Assembly (NCBI GenBank): GCA_016716065.1 | Contig: JADJXA010000003.1 | Coordinates: forward strand, 62,001 to 126,000 | Direction: 5' to 3' | Length of the DNA: 64,000 nt | Source of the DNA: Candidatus Leptovillus gracilis | Lineage (GTDB): Bacteria; Chloroflexota; Anaerolineae; Promineifilales; Promineifilaceae | In this document: piece after piece, positions 44,627-54,173 of the stretch | How the letters are laid out: each line of letters opens with the position of its first letter | Position numbering within the stretch: position 1 is the first letter of the stretch | Translations under genes and position numbers: made by a program | The notes under the pieces: generated by a model | Seen by the model: only the letters and a program-made list of their open reading frames with translations | What the model was told of the DNA's origin: nothing | Databases searched by the model: none

Positions 44627-45157
44627 ATGGACTACCCGCCTCTGCCACCCCATGAACAGGGACTGACGGCCGTCATCGGCTGGCCCCACCAGGATGCGAT
44701 TCTGGAACTCGTCGCCCGGCTGGCCCTCAGCGGCCCCGTGCGCGTGTTGGTTGGCGGCAACCGCTTTGACGCCCAACATATGGCGCGCCTGGTGCGGCGA
44801 CACACCACCCGCCTGGACGAGACTCTGGCCCGCATTCATCTGGCACGGCCGTTCACTTGCTACCAGACCATCACCCTCCTGGAACAAACCATCGGCGACA
44901 TGCCCCTGGTCTGCCTCGACCTGCTAACCACCTTCTACGATGACGCAGTGTCTCTGCCGGAGCGTATCCGCCTGACGCGCATAGCCGTCACCCACCTGCG
45001 CCGCTGTCGAGCGCAGGTCCCGGTACTGGTCACGCTGCGCCCACCGCCACCGTCTACCGCCGACCTGACGCCTATCGTCCAGGCCGCCGCCGACCAGGTC
45101 TACCGCTACGCTCTGCCCCCTGCCATGCAGCAACCTTGGCTGTTGCGTGCGGAGTGA
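44627..45157 (+). CDS. RecA/RadA-like fold protein without a clear P-loop (176 aa)
   Basis: GPVRVLVGGNRFDAQHMARL, then RLDETLARIHLARPFTCYQ and LVCLDLLTTFYDDAVSLPER resemble the core of RadA/Rad51-type ATPases, including the Walker B-like LVCLDLL and a following ILVTLRPPP strand. No GxxxxGK[ST] is present at the N-terminus, so ATP binding is doubtful. It may be a degenerate paralogue acting as a partner in recombination or replication of the island. This assignment is based on motif order only. It lies between a LuxR-type gene and the interrupted gene at 45291. Confidence 0.45.
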   Translation: MDYPPLPPHEQGLTAVIGWPHQDAILELVARLALSGPVRVLVGGNRFDAQHMARLVRRHTTRLDETLARIHLARPFTCYQTITLLEQTIGDMPLVCLDLLTTFYDDAVSLPERIRLTRIAVTHLRRCRAQVPVLVTLRPPPPSTADLTPIVQAAADQVYRYALPPAMQQPWLLRAE

Positions 45158-45221
45158 AGAGAGTGAATAATCCGAATTCTTGGTGGTTTCGTGAGTCGGC
45201 GCACGGCCATGAATGAAAGCC

Positions 45222-45273
45222 TGGGAGCGCAGGCGTCTCGCCTGCCGGGGCGGACGGGACGTCCGCGCTCCCA
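45222..45273. repeat. Palindromic repeat GGGAGCGCAGGCGTCTCGCC
   Basis: The outer arms TGGGAGCGC and GCGCTCCCA flank two inner hairpins (GCAGGCGTCTCGCCTGC and GCGGACGGGACGTCCGC). This type of repeat is dispersed in many Chloroflexota and other genomes. It lies 17 bp before the ATG of the next gene. Confidence 0.8.
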
Positions 45274-45290
45274 TTTTCAAGGGAGGGACA

Positions 45291-47014
<1,724 letters not shown>

Positions 47015-47077
47015 CGTGTTTTCCCGCTCTTCCTCTTACTCTTACTCTAGCTCTCGCTCTAGCTCTAGCTTCCGCCC

Positions 47078-49351
47078 ATGAACCGTGACTATCAAGGCTG
47101 GCTGTTGGATGTTTACGCCCACCCTGAAAGCGGCCTCACGCTCTGGCTGTTGGACGAGGCTGGCCCAGAACAAGGCCGAAGCCGTTGCCGCCAGTTGCGC
47201 CAGCCTTTCACCACCACCTTCTATGCCGCCGGCCCCTTCCCCCGCCTGCGGGCGCTGTGGCAGTGCGCCCAGCGGCAGAAAACCGCCGTGCGCCTGTCGC
47301 GCCAGCAGCGGCAAGACCTCTTCACCGGGCCGGTAGACGTGCTGGCGATGACGGTGGATACGGCCGTGCAGCCCGCCTTCTTCCGCCAGGTGCAGCAGGC
47401 CTTTCCCGACCTGGACTACTTCGACGCCGACTTGCCCGTCTCGGTGCAGTACGCTGCCCGCTGCGACTGGTTTCCGACGTTGCCCGGCCGGGTGGTCGTA
47501 GATGAGCAAGACACTATCCTGGCTGTTACCCCACTGACCGACCGCTGGGCGGTCGAACGGCCGCTTCCCCCGCTGCGCATCCTCACCCTGACTCCCGACT
47601 GCGACCCCTCTCTGGTTGAACCCCGGCAACTCCTCGTTGGTTTTGGCGAGCAGACGGCGCGCTATCCGCTGGACAACCCCCGGCTGCTGCTCATCGGCTT
47701 GCAAGCCCAACTGCGGCACCGTGACCCTGACCTCATCCTCAGCCGGTGGGGCGATACCTGGCTCTTCCCGACGCTGCGCCGCTGGGCGGCCGCCAGCGGC
47801 ATCTCCTTCCACCCCAGCCGCGACCCGGCCCGCGCCTGGCAGGTAAAACCGGGCGGCAGCACCTTCACCTATGGCATGGTCCTCTACCGCGGCGAGCAGA
47901 CCTGCCTCTTTGGCCGCTGGCATATTGACATCGAGAATGCTCCCCTGTTCGCCGAGTACGGCCTGGACGGCGTGCTGGAGCAGACGGCCGTCACCGGATT
48001 GCCGCTGCAAGCGGTGGCCCGCCGCAGCCCCGGCGCCGGCATCACCGCTATGCAGATGTTGACCGCCGTGCGCCGCGGCGTGCTGGTCCCGGTGACCAAA
48101 CAGCAGGCGGAACGCTACAAAAGCGTCCGCGCCCTGCTGCGCGCCGACCGGGGCGGGCTGGTCTTTCAGCCGCAGGTCGGGCTGCACGCTGACGTGCTGG
48201 AGATTGACTTTATCTCCATGTACCCCTCTATCATCGCCCGCTTCAACGTCTCGCCGGAGACGGTCGGGCAGGGGGATGGCCCGGTGGCCACCGTGCCCGA
48301 ACTGGGGCTGTCCATTGACCAATCCCACCCCGGCCTGCTGCCGGAGACGCTGACCCCGCTGCTGCAGAAGCGGCTGACCATTAAGCGGCAACTGGCGGAG
48401 TTGACGCGCCGGGACTGCCGCCGCCCGGCGCTGCAGGCGAGGGCGGCGGCCTTGAAGTGGCTGCTGGTGGTCGCCTTCGGCTATGCCGGGTACAAGCGGG
48501 CGCGTTTCGGCCGCATCGAGACCCATGAGGCCATCACCGCTTACAGCCGCGAGGCGCTGCTGCGGGCCAAGGAGACGGCCGAAGCGCTGGGCTACCAGGT
48601 ACTCCACCTCTACGTGGATGGCCTCTGGGTGCAGCGCCGGGGGGTAAAGACGGCTGCCGCCGCCCAGCCGCTGCTGGACGCCATCGAAGCGGCGACCGGG
48701 CTGCCCATCGCTCTGGAGGGTTTCTACCGCTGGATTGCTTTCCTACCTTCCAGACAGGATGCCCGCGTGCCAGTGCCCAATCGTTACTTCGGCGTCTTTG
48801 AAGATGGCGCGGTGAAGGCGCGAGGCATCGAACTGCGGCGGCACGACACGCCGCCCTTTGTCGTCGGGGCGCAGGCGGCGGTGCTGGCCTACCTGGCGCG
48901 GCGGGTGATGGATACGGACACGGCCGTCTGGCATGACTGCCGCGCCGACTTGCTGGCGTTGGTGGACGGCCGTTTGCAGGCGCTGCGCCGGGGGCAGGTG
49001 GACCCGGCCGACCTGCTGCTGGCCCAACGTCTCAGCCGGCCGCCCGCCGAGTACACGACGCCGTCGCCGGCAGCGCGGGCGGCGACGCAGTTGCAGGCAG
49101 TGGGCAAGGAACGGTATCCGGGGCAGCGAATTCAGTTTATTCTGACGCGGGGTAAGCCGGATGTGTATGCCTGGGGGCTGCCACGGCCGTTGGACCCGGC
49201 ACGGGTGGACGTGGCCCGCTATGAGGTGTTGACGCTGCGGGCGGTGCAGACGGTCTTGCAGCCCTGGGGGGTGTCGTCGGGGCTGCTGGCCGAGGGGTTG
49301 GCCGGCGGTTGGCGGCAGAGCCGGCTGCCGCTGGGGCGTGGAGGCTGTTAG
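47078..49351 (+). CDS. Divergent family B DNA polymerase (757 aa)
   Basis: Motif A is intact: LEIDFISMYPSII (about 374-386). Motif B is changed: LKWLLVVAFGYAGYK (about 459-473), where cellular enzymes have an asparagine before the tyrosine-glycine. Motif C reads HLYVDGLWV (about 510-518) instead of YxDTDS, so the second aspartate of the pair is leucine. The exonuclease region (about 165-235) lacks the Asp-Ile-Glu start but keeps DPDLILSRWGD. Such polymerases occur on mobile elements in Chloroflexota. The altered motif C raises the question whether it synthesises DNA. Start ATG 47078 comes right after repeat DNA. Confidence 0.85.
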   Translation: MNRDYQGWLLDVYAHPESGLTLWLLDEAGPEQGRSRCRQLRQPFTTTFYAAGPFPRLRALWQCAQRQKTAVRLSRQQRQDLFTGPVDVLAMTVDTAVQPAFFRQVQQAFPDLDYFDADLPVSVQYAARCDWFPTLPGRVVVDEQDTILAVTPLTDRWAVERPLPPLRILTLTPDCDPSLVEPRQLLVGFGEQTARYPLDNPRLLLIGLQAQLRHRDPDLILSRWGDTWLFPTLRRWAAASGISFHPSRDPARAWQVKPGGSTFTYGMVLYRGEQTCLFGRWHIDIENAPLFAEYGLDGVLEQTAVTGLPLQAVARRSPGAGITAMQMLTAVRRGVLVPVTKQQAERYKSVRALLRADRGGLVFQPQVGLHADVLEIDFISMYPSIIARFNVSPETVGQGDGPVATVPELGLSIDQSHPGLLPETLTPLLQKRLTIKRQLAELTRRDCRRPALQARAAALKWLLVVAFGYAGYKRARFGRIETHEAITAYSREALLRAKETAEALGYQVLHLYVDGLWVQRRGVKTAAAAQPLLDAIEAATGLPIALEGFYRWIAFLPSRQDARVPVPNRYFGVFEDGAVKARGIELRRHDTPPFVVGAQAAVLAYLARRVMDTDTAVWHDCRADLLALVDGRLQALRRGQVDPADLLLAQRLSRPPAEYTTPSPAARAATQLQAVGKERYPGQRIQFILTRGKPDVYAWGLPRPLDPARVDVARYEVLTLRAVQTVLQPWGVSSGLLAEGLAGGWRQSRLPLGRGGC

Positions 49352-49618
49352 AAACCCATTTCCCCGGCTGCCAATCTTGTCTACCTCATCCTATGACACC
49401 GCTCCGCGCTGGCAGCGCCTAATAGCAAGTAAAATCAGCTTTTACACCAACATCTCTGTAACTCCGATACCATACACTCGGATTGACAAATGTCACATTT
49501 CCTCGTTCCAGGCAATAACTCTGGGGAGATAAATGACCAGACCATCATCTGCTTCCACCCACTTCCGTACATCTGACGCAGCAAATTGGGCGTAAATCAC
49601 TATAGCAAGGAGAGACTG

Positions 49619-51307
49619 TTAAAAGCCAATCTCCCCTTCCGCCAGCCCACCCTGTACCACCACCTGCCAGTTCTCCGGCGCGGGCAGCACCCGCCAGGCG
49701 GCGTAGCCCTGTCCCTCGCCTTCGTCGAGCAGGGTGATGAGCTTCTCCGCACGGCCGTTCGTCCACAAGTACACCGCCCACTCCGGCAGCAGCGGCAGGG
49801 CCAGCGCCTTGTTGAGCATGGCGTAGAACAGCGGCGGGATAGATTGACGGCCGTCGTCGAGCAAGTAAAACGGCCATTCCGGGTTCATCGCCTGCAAGCT
49901 GGCCTGTTTGTGGATGAGCGCCGCGTGCTGCCAGCCGCAGGACAGCGTCGTCTGCACCTTCACGTGCGCCTTCATCCCGTCCAGCGCCACCCGCTTGCGC
50001 CCCAGCCAGTGAACCTTGCCCCCACCGACCAGCGCCGCCCAGTTGGCCTTCACCGCCTCTTTGACCCCTACCATCTCCAGGTAGACCAACGTGTCGTCCT
50101 GGTCGTCCACGGCGATGGCTGGGGTCAGGACGGCAAAACCTTTGGCCAATGAGAGCTTACGGCCGGCGTCGTTTTGGACGCGCACCTCTTTTAAGATGAC
50201 CTGTTGGGCCGCCTGTCCCTCCTGTTTGGGCCGGAAGTGATAAGGTTGCAGCCAGGTCAGGGTCGTCTGGTAGCCCATCTGCCGCAGCGCCGGCTGGAGC
50301 GGGCCTTCGGCCAGTAACTGCTTCGTCTGCCACTCACCGACCGACCGTGCCTGACGCAGAACAGCCGTCAGCACATCACCCAGCAAGAGCGCCGGGCCGA
50401 ATTCAGTCGTTACCGGCGTCAGGGCGGCCAGTTTTTCAGCCAGCGTCACCCCATCTACCAGTTCCAGCGGCGCGGGGCGGTATTCGTCTCCGGTGGCGAC
50501 CGGATGATAGCCATGCCCGGCCAGCGTCGCCGCCACCAGGTCGGCCAGCGCCGGGGGGAGTTCCTGGATGTAGAAGCCCCGGCCATACGCCCCCAGGCAG
50601 GCCTGGTAGTGGACGCTGCGAGCGGCAACCGGACGGCCGTTTTCCTTGCGCAGGTAGTCGTCGAGGCGGCGGTGCGCCCCGGCTTCATCGAGTGGCAAGG
50701 GGCGCACGTAGCGGCTGTCGTCGCCGGCGCCTTCCTTCTGCCAGCCCTCATGCGCCGCTATCTCATCCACCTGGGTCTGGATGACTGCCTGCTGCCCAGC
50801 GTTTAGCTCCGGCCAGCGACGGCCGTAACGCTCCCAACCGCTCTGCGTCCAGACCGTCAGGCACGCTAGCGCCTGCTGCGGTCGGTCGCTCCGGGTCGGC
50901 ACCAGCCGTAACTGCTGCCGCACCTTTTCCTCGTCCAGCGGCGGGTACTGCCGCCGGTAGCTGCCCCGCGCCGCAAAGGGCACGGCCGGCGGCGTCAACT
51001 CGACGGCCTCACCGAAACCGATGTGGGCGCACGCCTTGGCCGTCGTTTGGGCCACCACCTGGTACGCTTCGGTCGTCTGGATGCCATCCGGGTACAGCGC
51101 TGACGCCACCACCTGCAAGGCAGCCGCGTCGGGCAGATAAACCGCCCCGTCCACGGTGAGGGTGGGGATGGCGGCCAGACCGTCCAGAATCGCCTGCCGT
51201 TTGCCTTCTTTGGTGCGCGGGTAGGCGCGGGCCTCGCCGTGGACTGTCAGGTAGATTTCCCCCGTCGCCGTCGCGGGTGGGGGAGAGGGGGTTGTCACGC
51301 TGTTCAT
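49619..51307 (-). CDS. Large island protein of unknown function (562 aa)
   Basis: The ATG 51307 follows GGAGGAACCC. The N-terminal region has TVHGEARAYPRTKEGKRQAI and PTLTVDGAVYLPDAAALQVV. A central part contains RRQYPPLDEEKVRQQLRLVP, and the second half has LTPAIAVDDQDDTLVYLEMV and GKVHWLGRKRVALDGMKAHV. There are no transmembrane segments and no motif I recognise. Its size and place between the polymerase and a membrane protein suggest a core function of the replicon, perhaps replication or packaging, but that is inference. A longer in-frame start overlapping the membrane gene is less likely. Confidence 0.6.
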   Translation of the reverse strand: MNSVTTPSPPPATATGEIYLTVHGEARAYPRTKEGKRQAILDGLAAIPTLTVDGAVYLPDAAALQVVASALYPDGIQTTEAYQVVAQTTAKACAHIGFGEAVELTPPAVPFAARGSYRRQYPPLDEEKVRQQLRLVPTRSDRPQQALACLTVWTQSGWERYGRRWPELNAGQQAVIQTQVDEIAAHEGWQKEGAGDDSRYVRPLPLDEAGAHRRLDDYLRKENGRPVAARSVHYQACLGAYGRGFYIQELPPALADLVAATLAGHGYHPVATGDEYRPAPLELVDGVTLAEKLAALTPVTTEFGPALLLGDVLTAVLRQARSVGEWQTKQLLAEGPLQPALRQMGYQTTLTWLQPYHFRPKQEGQAAQQVILKEVRVQNDAGRKLSLAKGFAVLTPAIAVDDQDDTLVYLEMVGVKEAVKANWAALVGGGKVHWLGRKRVALDGMKAHVKVQTTLSCGWQHAALIHKQASLQAMNPEWPFYLLDDGRQSIPPLFYAMLNKALALPLLPEWAVYLWTNGRAEKLITLLDEGEGQGYAAWRVLPAPENWQVVVQGGLAEGEIGF

Positions 51308-51359
51308 GGGTTCCTCCATTATCTGAGTCGGTCGTGGTTGGCGTGGCTGGTTGTCCTGG

Positions 51360-51935
51360 TCAGCCATCCCGGCCATTTGCCGAGACGACAGCCCGGCCGT
51401 TTTCGCGCAGCGGCGCATTCTGCGGCGCAGACCGTTTGGGCCGCGCCGGGGCAGCTTCCGCCGCCCGCTCCAATGCCAACGCCAGGCTGCCGATGAGCAG
51501 GACACGGGTCAGCCACACCATCACGGCAATGAAGATGGGGGCGGCGTCCATGACGGCCGTTTGCCCCACAATCCCCACGCCCACTTGTGCGCGGCGCGGC
51601 GCAATGAGGACAACCATCGCGTACCAGGTCATTACCGCGTTCATCGTCGCCCCCAACAACCACGCCCCGGTCAGCAGCCACACTTCGCGCGGCTCATCTT
51701 CCCAGGTCGCGGCCGGCGTCAGGATGCGCGCCAGCCCGGCGAAGTCTATGCTGCCAAAGGCCAGCGCCAGCACCAACGCCCATTCCAACCCCCAGAACCG
51801 CTGCCCGGCCATCAGCTGATTAAGGGCAAAGCGGGTGGTGTCGAAGTTAAACGTCTCAAAGGCCACCAATCCCACCACCAGAATGGCGATGATGACCCCG
51901 GCCCTATGTCGCATGAAATCTTGTCTGTGAATCAT
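51360..51935 (-). CDS. Island membrane protein with four helices (191 aa)
   Basis: The ATG 51935 follows AGGAGGAACC. Hydrophobic segments are GVIIAILVVGLVAFETF, WALVLALAFGSIDFAGLA, LLTGAWLLGATMNAVMTWYA and APIFIAVMVWLTRVLLIGSL. A charged C-terminal tail (RAAEAAPARPKRSAPQNAPL) is cytosolic by the positive-inside rule. No family is recognised. Membrane proteins of this kind occur in conjugative or plasmid-partition loci. It lies 52 bp before the 562-residue gene on the same strand. Confidence 0.6.
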   Translation of the reverse strand: MIHRQDFMRHRAGVIIAILVVGLVAFETFNFDTTRFALNQLMAGQRFWGLEWALVLALAFGSIDFAGLARILTPAATWEDEPREVWLLTGAWLLGATMNAVMTWYAMVVLIAPRRAQVGVGIVGQTAVMDAAPIFIAVMVWLTRVLLIGSLALALERAAEAAPARPKRSAPQNAPLRENGRAVVSANGRDG

Positions 51936-51943
51936 GGTTCCTC

Positions 51944-52037
51944 CTGGTAGTCTGGTAGTCCTGTCGTCTCGTAGTCGGGTAGTGATGCCGCCAGGTACAC
52001 CACCGAGTAACTCTATGCCTACTCGACTACTCAACTA
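51944..52037. repeat. Inverted pair of TAGTCTG/CGACTAC repeats
   Basis: GGTAGTC, TGGTAGTC, CTGTCGTC, TCGTAGT, CGGGTAG is followed about 45 bp later by ACTCGACTACTCAACTAATC, its approximate complement. The period is 7 to 8 nt. It fills the spacer between the membrane gene and radC. Confidence 0.6.
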
Positions 52038-52763
52038 ATCAAACGCTGGCCCACGCTCTTTTAAACTCACGAACTGCCCGCCCTGGCCGATGACTACGTG
52101 GTCCAGCACTTCTATGTCTAGCAGCTTGCCCGCCTTGACCAACTGGCGGGTGACGTTAACGTCTTCCGGCGAGGGCGTGGGGTCGCCTGAAGGATGGTTG
52201 TGGGCGACAATGACGGCCGCCGCCGGCGCTTCGATGGCTGCCCGGAAGATTTCGCCCACCCGTACCACGCTGCTGTTCAGGCTCCCTTTGTAGACAGCCT
52301 GGATGCCTAACACCCGATTCCGTGTGTCCAACAGGATGACGTGCATCTCTTCCTGGTCCAGATGGGCCAGTCGCGGAGCCAATACCGCCGCCGCCTCTGC
52401 CGGGCTGGAGACACGCGGCTTCTCGTCGGCCGACGGCGCTTGCAGGCGGCGGCTCAGTTCCAACACGGCCACCAACCGCGCCGCCTGCGCCTCGCCGATG
52501 CCCCGGATTTGCATGAGCTGCGCCTTGCTGGCCCGCGCCAGTTTGTGCAGCGTGCCGAAGCGGGCCAACAGGTCGGCGGCAATGCCGGGAGCCTCACCCA
52601 TACCTAAGACCAGGGCCAATAACTCGGTGGTCGCCAGAGCGTCGCTGCCATGCTGCTGCAAGCGGTAGAGCGGTCGCTCCTCGGCCGGTAAATCGCAAAC
52701 ACGCCGACGGGAGACGGCCGTCAACGGCCGTGGCAGATAACCAAGAGATAGTTGTGTGGTCAT
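52035..52763 (-). CDS. radC: RadC-like JAB/MPN-domain protein (242 aa)
   Basis: The N-terminal helix-hairpin-helix region reads LARFGTLHKLARASKAQLMQ, then IRGIGEAQAARLVAVLELSR. The JAMM motif is AHNHPSGDPTPSPED (His-x-His...Ser-x-x-Asp), with the upstream glutamate in VVRVGEIFRAAIE. The family is usual on plasmids, phages and islands and is a putative metallo-isopeptidase or nuclease; its role in repair was withdrawn, and a role with mobile DNA is assumed. The ATG 52763 follows AAGGATCTC. A longer frame start at 52883 crosses low-complexity sequence and is not used. Confidence 0.9.
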   Translation of the reverse strand: MTTQLSLGYLPRPLTAVSRRRVCDLPAEERPLYRLQQHGSDALATTELLALVLGMGEAPGIAADLLARFGTLHKLARASKAQLMQIRGIGEAQAARLVAVLELSRRLQAPSADEKPRVSSPAEAAAVLAPRLAHLDQEEMHVILLDTRNRVLGIQAVYKGSLNSSVVRVGEIFRAAIEAPAAAVIVAHNHPSGDPTPSPEDVNVTRQLVKAGKLLDIEVLDHVVIGQGGQFVSLKERGPAFD

Positions 52764-52886
52764 GAGATCCTTTTCCTTGAAAAAGGGGTAAGCAAAAGGC
52801 TCCACCTCTTCCTCACCCTTTCCTTCTTTTTGTTTGCTGTTCTTCCACCAGAATTGCCAGCCGTCCATGAGATTTTCGGACAAGTT

Positions 52887-52916
52887 GTGACATTACCTGT
52901 CAAATCGTTGTATAAT
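52887..52916 (+). promoter_or_regulatory. Strong promoter with overlapping TGACA-N5-TGTCA operator
   Basis: GTGACA (52887-52892) and TATAAT (52911-52916) are 18 bp apart. The -35 overlaps TGACATTACCTGTCA (52888-52902), an inverted repeat with the same half-sites and spacing as the WYL operator at 27173-27199. It points away from radC, toward the short transcript described next. Confidence 0.75.
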
Positions 52917-52922
52917 AGGTAG

Positions 52923-53047
52923 CAGCCGTCGACGTCCGCACCGGCGGGATATAAACCAGCGGGGCACTGAACTTAATCCTCACGCAGAGGGGCAATGAGT
53001 TCGCTAGCGCCAGATCTCCCACAGGGGGGTCTGGCGCTTTCTTTTTC
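52923..53047 (+). ncRNA. Candidate small RNA between promoter and terminator (about 125 nt)
   Basis: A strong promoter (TATAAT at 52911) and a strong terminator (53006-53047) bracket about 125 nt with no complete open reading frame: the only ATG (52995) has no stop before the terminator. Flanking genes are both on the minus strand, so this transcript serves neither. It may be a regulatory or counter-transcribed RNA of the replicon. There is no expression evidence. Confidence 0.45.
53006..53047 (+). terminator. Rho-independent terminator, plus strand
   Basis: AGCGCCAGA (53006-53014) pairs with TCTGGCGCT (53030-53038), with further pairing in the 15-nt loop, followed by TTTCTTTTTC. Confidence 0.85.
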
Positions 53048-53060
53048 TCCAGGACGGCCG

Positions 53061-53708
53061 TCAGGCCGATGCGGGTTCGCTGACCGGGACCAACACCGCC
53101 CAATGGCGCGAGCCATCCAGCCAAAGCTGGCTGCCAGGCACGTGGGCCAGCAGCCGCCTGGCCCGCCACTTCGGCCGCAACCGTCGGGCGATGACGCGGA
53201 ACTGCCCAATTTCCGGTCGGCCAACCACGTCGCCCACCTGCGCGTTGTCCCACAGGACAGGCGTGTCGCCCACCGGCCGCCCGTCGGCGATCAGGACATG
53301 GGCCATCGCCGCCAGTGCCTGCTGCACGGCCGTTGCCGCCGTCCGCTCAGCCGCGGCATCCAGCAGCCGGTAAGCCTCGGCCAGTTTGTGAATGGGCGAG
53401 ATAGCTTTGGGCCGGTAAGGCTGGAAGCCGAACGACTCCACTACGTAGAGTGCGCCATCTTCGGTTGCCAGCAGGTCGCCAACGGCCGTGCTGCGCAGGT
53501 GGGGGGTGACGGCCGGGTCGTTGAACCAACTGGGATAAAGATATCCGTGCTGCGTCCAGGCGTAGGCCGCGCCCAACATATCGTTTAGCTCCAGTCCGGC
53601 GGTGGTGATGTTGACGCTGGCCGTGGGCCGAACGGGCGGCACAATCTGGCTGTGGCTGCCATCATAGTCGAGAAAGTGGGGATTGTGGTAGACCTGAATG
53701 GTGGGCAT
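53061..53708 (-). CDS. Island protein of unknown function (215 aa)
   Basis: The start is ATG 53708, preceded by GGAGGTAACACACAG. The protein begins MPTIQVYHNPHFLDYDGSHS and carries TASVNITTAGLELNDMLGAA, YAWTQHGYLYPSWFNDPAVT, then PHLRSTAVGDLLATEDGALY. RRLRPKWRARRLLAHVPGSQ and LWLDGSRHWAV close it. It is soluble and alpha/beta by composition. I do not recognise it. The longer frame start overlaps the 101-residue gene and is a shadow. It lies 8 bp after that gene, so they are one transcript. Confidence 0.6.
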   Translation of the reverse strand: MPTIQVYHNPHFLDYDGSHSQIVPPVRPTASVNITTAGLELNDMLGAAYAWTQHGYLYPSWFNDPAVTPHLRSTAVGDLLATEDGALYVVESFGFQPYRPKAISPIHKLAEAYRLLDAAAERTAATAVQQALAAMAHVLIADGRPVGDTPVLWDNAQVGDVVGRPEIGQFRVIARRLRPKWRARRLLAHVPGSQLWLDGSRHWAVLVPVSEPASA

Positions 53709-53715
53709 CTGTGTG

Positions 53716-54021
53716 TTACCTCCGTAATTTGTCCCAGAATTCGGGCGAGAACTGCCAGTCGCCAAACCCCGGCTGGCCACGGTCGAAGTATTCCACATAC
53801 CGCTGCCGGATTTCTGGGCGCGGCAGACCCCGCGCCGCCAGGGCATCCATGTAGACAGCGTAGTCTTCGTCTTCTTCCAGGTAAGCGAAACGGCCGTTGA
53901 TATAGGAATACGCCGAAATCTTTGTCTCCAACCCCAGAGCGGCGATGTCGGCCAGAGGGACTTCCAGCCATCCATGCCCCGGGTCGGACACAAACGTTAA
54001 TTCACTACTGAACTGGTGCAT
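53716..54021 (-). CDS. Island protein of unknown function (101 aa)
   Basis: The ATG 54021 follows AGGAGGTAATC. FVSDPGHGWLEVPLADIAAL, then ISAYSYINGRFAYLEEDEDY and YVEYFDRGQPGFGDWQFSPE mark a small acidic protein. I know this pattern from plasmids and phages as an unnamed family, where SDPGHGWLEV is conserved. No enzyme motif is seen. It is probably coupled to the 215-residue gene downstream (8 bp gap). Upstream is a GAGCTA-type repeat. Confidence 0.65.
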   Translation of the reverse strand: MHQFSSELTFVSDPGHGWLEVPLADIAALGLETKISAYSYINGRFAYLEEDEDYAVYMDALAARGLPRPEIRQRYVEYFDRGQPGFGDWQFSPEFWDKLRR

Positions 54022-54030
54022 GATTACCTC

Positions 54031-54155
54031 CTGAGCTAGAGGATAGAGCTAGAGCTAGAGGAAGAACGCCTCTCTTCCTCTAGCTCTAGCTCTCGCTCTC
54101 GCTCTTCCTCTCGCTCTCGCTCTTCCTCTCGCTCTCGCTCCATCCTCTAGCTCTC
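54031..54155. repeat. Inverted pair of GAGCTA / TAGCTC repeats
   Basis: GAGCTAGAGGATAGAGCTAG and on to 54062 is followed by its complement TCTTCCTCTAGCTCTAGCTC continuing as CGCTCTTCCTCT copies to 54150. Spacer between two minus-strand genes. Confidence 0.8.
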
Positions 54156-54173
54156 TTCGCCCCATTGGCGGCG

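Noticed and set aside
52995..53588. A plus-strand open frame starting inside the small-RNA candidate
   Set aside because: It crosses a strong terminator and lies antisense to the minus-strand gene at 53061.
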